DNA from: Algoriphagus sp. AGSA1
Lineage (GTDB): Bacteria > Bacteroidota > Bacteroidia > Cytophagales > Cyclobacteriaceae
Reading direction: 5' to 3'
DNA: 64,000 bases
NCBI RefSeq assembly: GCF_021390545.1
Contig: NZ_JAJUWR010000004.1
Span: 124,001 to 188,000 of the forward strand
Part shown: positions 63,979 through 64,000 of the stretch, one piece after another
Numbering within the stretch: position 1 is the stretch's first letter
Layout of the letters: every line of letters begins with the position of its first letter
Position numbers and translations under genes: made by a program
The notes under the pieces: model-generated
The model's input: only the letters and a program-made list of their open reading frames with translations
Told to the model about the DNA's origin: nothing
Databases searched by the model: none

Positions 63979-64000
63979 AATGAAGATTGAATTTCTGTAG

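Noticed and set aside
63980..64000. A new gene start at the right edge
   Set aside because: The ATG reaches a stop after six codons.

Overview
The window looks like a chromosomal segment of a Bacteroidota bacterium, most likely order Cytophagales, family Cyclobacteriaceae (Algoriphagus-like). This is inference. It rests on promoters of the Bacteroidota TAnnTTTG type close to start codons, weak Shine-Dalgarno use, a methionine synthase split over two genes followed by metF, Bacteroidota-style lipoproteins, and families such as DUF4394, MORN/YwqK-type repeats and a FeoB-associated Cys-rich peptide. There are no rRNA or tRNA genes, no CRISPR array and no intact transposase.

Layout. 1-4.9 kb: the start of a TolC-family gene, a decayed gene, a MORN-like secreted protein, then a tight operon purC / STAS protein / rnz / queuosine-precursor transporter. 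4.9-5.5 kb: a dead toxin-antitoxin pair. 5.6-10 kb: DEAD-box RNA helicase with its own promoter and terminator, rsmE, a MerR regulator overlapping dprA. 10-18.2 kb: HMG-CoA lyase, a small lipoprotein, and a methionine operon on the minus strand (homocysteine methyltransferase, cobalamin-dependent MetH remainder, metF) led by a SAM-I riboswitch. 18.3-22.6 kb: relic of a hybrid histidine kinase, a YbjQ protein, a [2Fe-2S] ferredoxin-like protein, a DUF819 membrane protein, a CoA-type Nudix enzyme and a lipoprotein. 22.9-30.5 kb: aceK, a TIGR02757 protein, a LysM/double-psi barrel protein, NfeD protease, truncated haemoglobin, PlsC-type acyltransferase, gatC. 30.5-48.9 kb: a 925-residue membrane-TPR protein, an ABC ATPase, an ATP:cobalamin adenosyltransferase, ilvE, a GreA/GreB-family factor, prfB with a programmed frameshift, MFS and MATE transporters, an M24 peptidase, a Nudix enzyme, an Lrp regulator, a TPR protein, a tandem DUF4394 lipoprotein and a universal stress protein.

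48.9-59.6 kb is the accessory part. A Crp/Fnr regulator lies between two related ~93-bp MITE-like repeats. Next to the second repeat is a two-gene operon that encodes giant proteins of 1,779 and 1,374 residues with no signal peptide, no recognised catalytic motif and strand-rich, partly FN3-like sequence. This is the best candidate for an undescribed system in the window.

59.9-64 kb: feoA, feoB and a 38-residue FeoB-associated peptide form an iron-uptake operon, followed by a Wzx-type flippase.

Several genes connect through cobalamin: the riboswitch-controlled MetH/MetF module needs methylcobalamin, and the adenosyltransferase makes adenosylcobalamin. AceK, HMG-CoA lyase and IlvE point to regulated acetate/TCA flux and branched-chain amino acid turnover. 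Promoters, terminators and repeats were called by eye, so their exact limits are approximate.
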